A DNA stretch of 64,000 nt from Bacillus sp. sid0103 (GTDB taxonomy: Bacteria > Bacillota > Bacilli > Bacillales_B > DSM-18226): assembly GCF_019219025.1 (NCBI RefSeq), contig NZ_JAHUWN010000006.1, positions 62,001-126,000 on the forward strand, written 5' to 3'. The notes beneath the pieces are model-generated. The model worked only from the letters and a program-made list of their open reading frames with translations. It was not told where the DNA came from and did not search any database. Made by a program: the position numbers and the translations under genes. Each line of letters begins with the position of its first letter. The stretch's first letter is position 1. Of the stretch, positions 63,558 to 64,000 are shown in pieces.

Positions 63558-64000
63558 AAAAGCTGCTTGCTGAAAAAGGTGTACAGGTAACAGGTATATC
63601 TGAGGTAACTGGGTTTTCCGGAAATATTAGATGGCCGAGTGAAAACCCTTCATCCCAATATTCATAGCGGCCTTTTAGCCATTAGGGATAAGGAAGAACA
63701 TCGAAAGCAAATCGAGGAGCGTGGCATTCACCTGATTGATTTGGTTGTCGTGAATTTATATCCATTTAGAGAAACCATTGCGAAACCCAATGTTACATAT
63801 GAAGATGCAATCGAAAATTGATATCGGCGGTCCGAACATGTTGCGCTTAGCAGCTAAAAATCATGCCTTTGTTACCGTAGTCGTAGACGCTCTGTATTAT
63901 CCAATCATCCTGAATGAAATGAAAAATGGTGAAGTAACCATTGAAACGAAAAGACGATTAGCTGCGAAGGTGTTCCGACATACTGCAGCCTATGATTCCT
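63554..64000 (+). pseudogene. purH: Broken purH (AICAR formyltransferase/IMP cyclohydrolase), 5' part
   Basis: PurH codons are readable in three frames. The reading begins [19 protein letters not shown], about 33 residues into a normal PurH, so the start is deleted. An extra T in the run at 63614-63617 shifts the frame. After [20 protein letters not shown] and PFRETIAKP, a 2-nt loss near 63817 shifts it again before [20 protein letters not shown]. The pseudogene runs off the window. With these lesions no IMP cyclohydrolase can be made from this copy. Confidence 0.88.

Overview
The window looks like a chromosomal segment of a low-GC Gram-positive bacterium of the Bacillaceae (a Bacillus or Neobacillus-like soil organism). 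This rests on strong AGGAGG-type ribosome binding sites, frequent GTG/TTG starts, Bacillus-type gene sets (split gcvPA/gcvPB, purS/purQ/purL, scoAB, a yng-like leucine cluster), glycine riboswitches, a cre site and an Fnr-type box. No rRNA, tRNA, insertion sequence, prophage or CRISPR array was seen. The species call is inference.

Layout. (1) 1-4.4 kb: threonine and serine use, with an SDR-type threonine dehydrogenase, a serine/threonine-type permease and an Fe-S L-serine dehydratase (sdaAB-sdaAA). (2) 4.6-5.1 kb: a small globin under an Fnr-like promoter. (3) 5.2-11.5 kb: a MerR regulator divergent from a permease, aldehyde dehydrogenase, iron alcohol dehydrogenase and ureohydrolase, probably an amine or guanidino-compound module. 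(4) 11.5-24.8 kb: a glycine regulon. One tandem glycine riboswitch precedes cycA; a second precedes glyA, sdaAB2, sdaAA2, gcvT, gcvH, gcvPA, gcvPB, lipA, an IscA-like gene, lpdA and purU. (5) 24.9-28 kb: a 55-aa membrane peptide, an Rrf2 regulator with two matching operators, an IDEAL-domain protein, thioredoxin and an old-yellow-enzyme reductase. (6) 29-34 kb: a HupE-like membrane protein and a 1213-aa secreted phosphoesterase/beta-propeller protein. (7) 34.3-37.4 kb: a globin pseudogene fragment and a MerR, enoyl-CoA hydratase, acyl-CoA ligase operon behind a perfect 19-bp inverted repeat. (8) 37.4-40.8 kb: an ion transporter, an AIM24 protein, gene debris and a 52-bp tandem repeat array. 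(9) 40.9-54.7 kb: a PucR-type regulator divergent from a leucine/isovalerate degradation operon that ends with scoAB and etfBA. (10) 54.9-64 kb: a 46-aa small protein, purF, and a purK-C-S-Q-L-M-N run ending in a broken purH at the window edge.

How it fits together. The glycine operon encodes what is needed to turn two glycines into one pyruvate: cleavage of one glycine to methylene-THF, SHMT joining the C1 unit to the second glycine to make serine, and serine dehydratase giving pyruvate. It also carries its own lipoate synthase, E3 subunit and a one-carbon drain (PurU). It sits between a threonine-to-glycine route and a ureohydrolase module, so the 24-kb left half may be one amino-acid island converging on glycine, serine and pyruvate. 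The leucine operon feeds acetyl-CoA and acetoacetyl-CoA. The purine run lacks purE and purB locally, has purF moved and inverted, and has a pseudogenised purH, so it looks like a redundant, decaying second purine operon.
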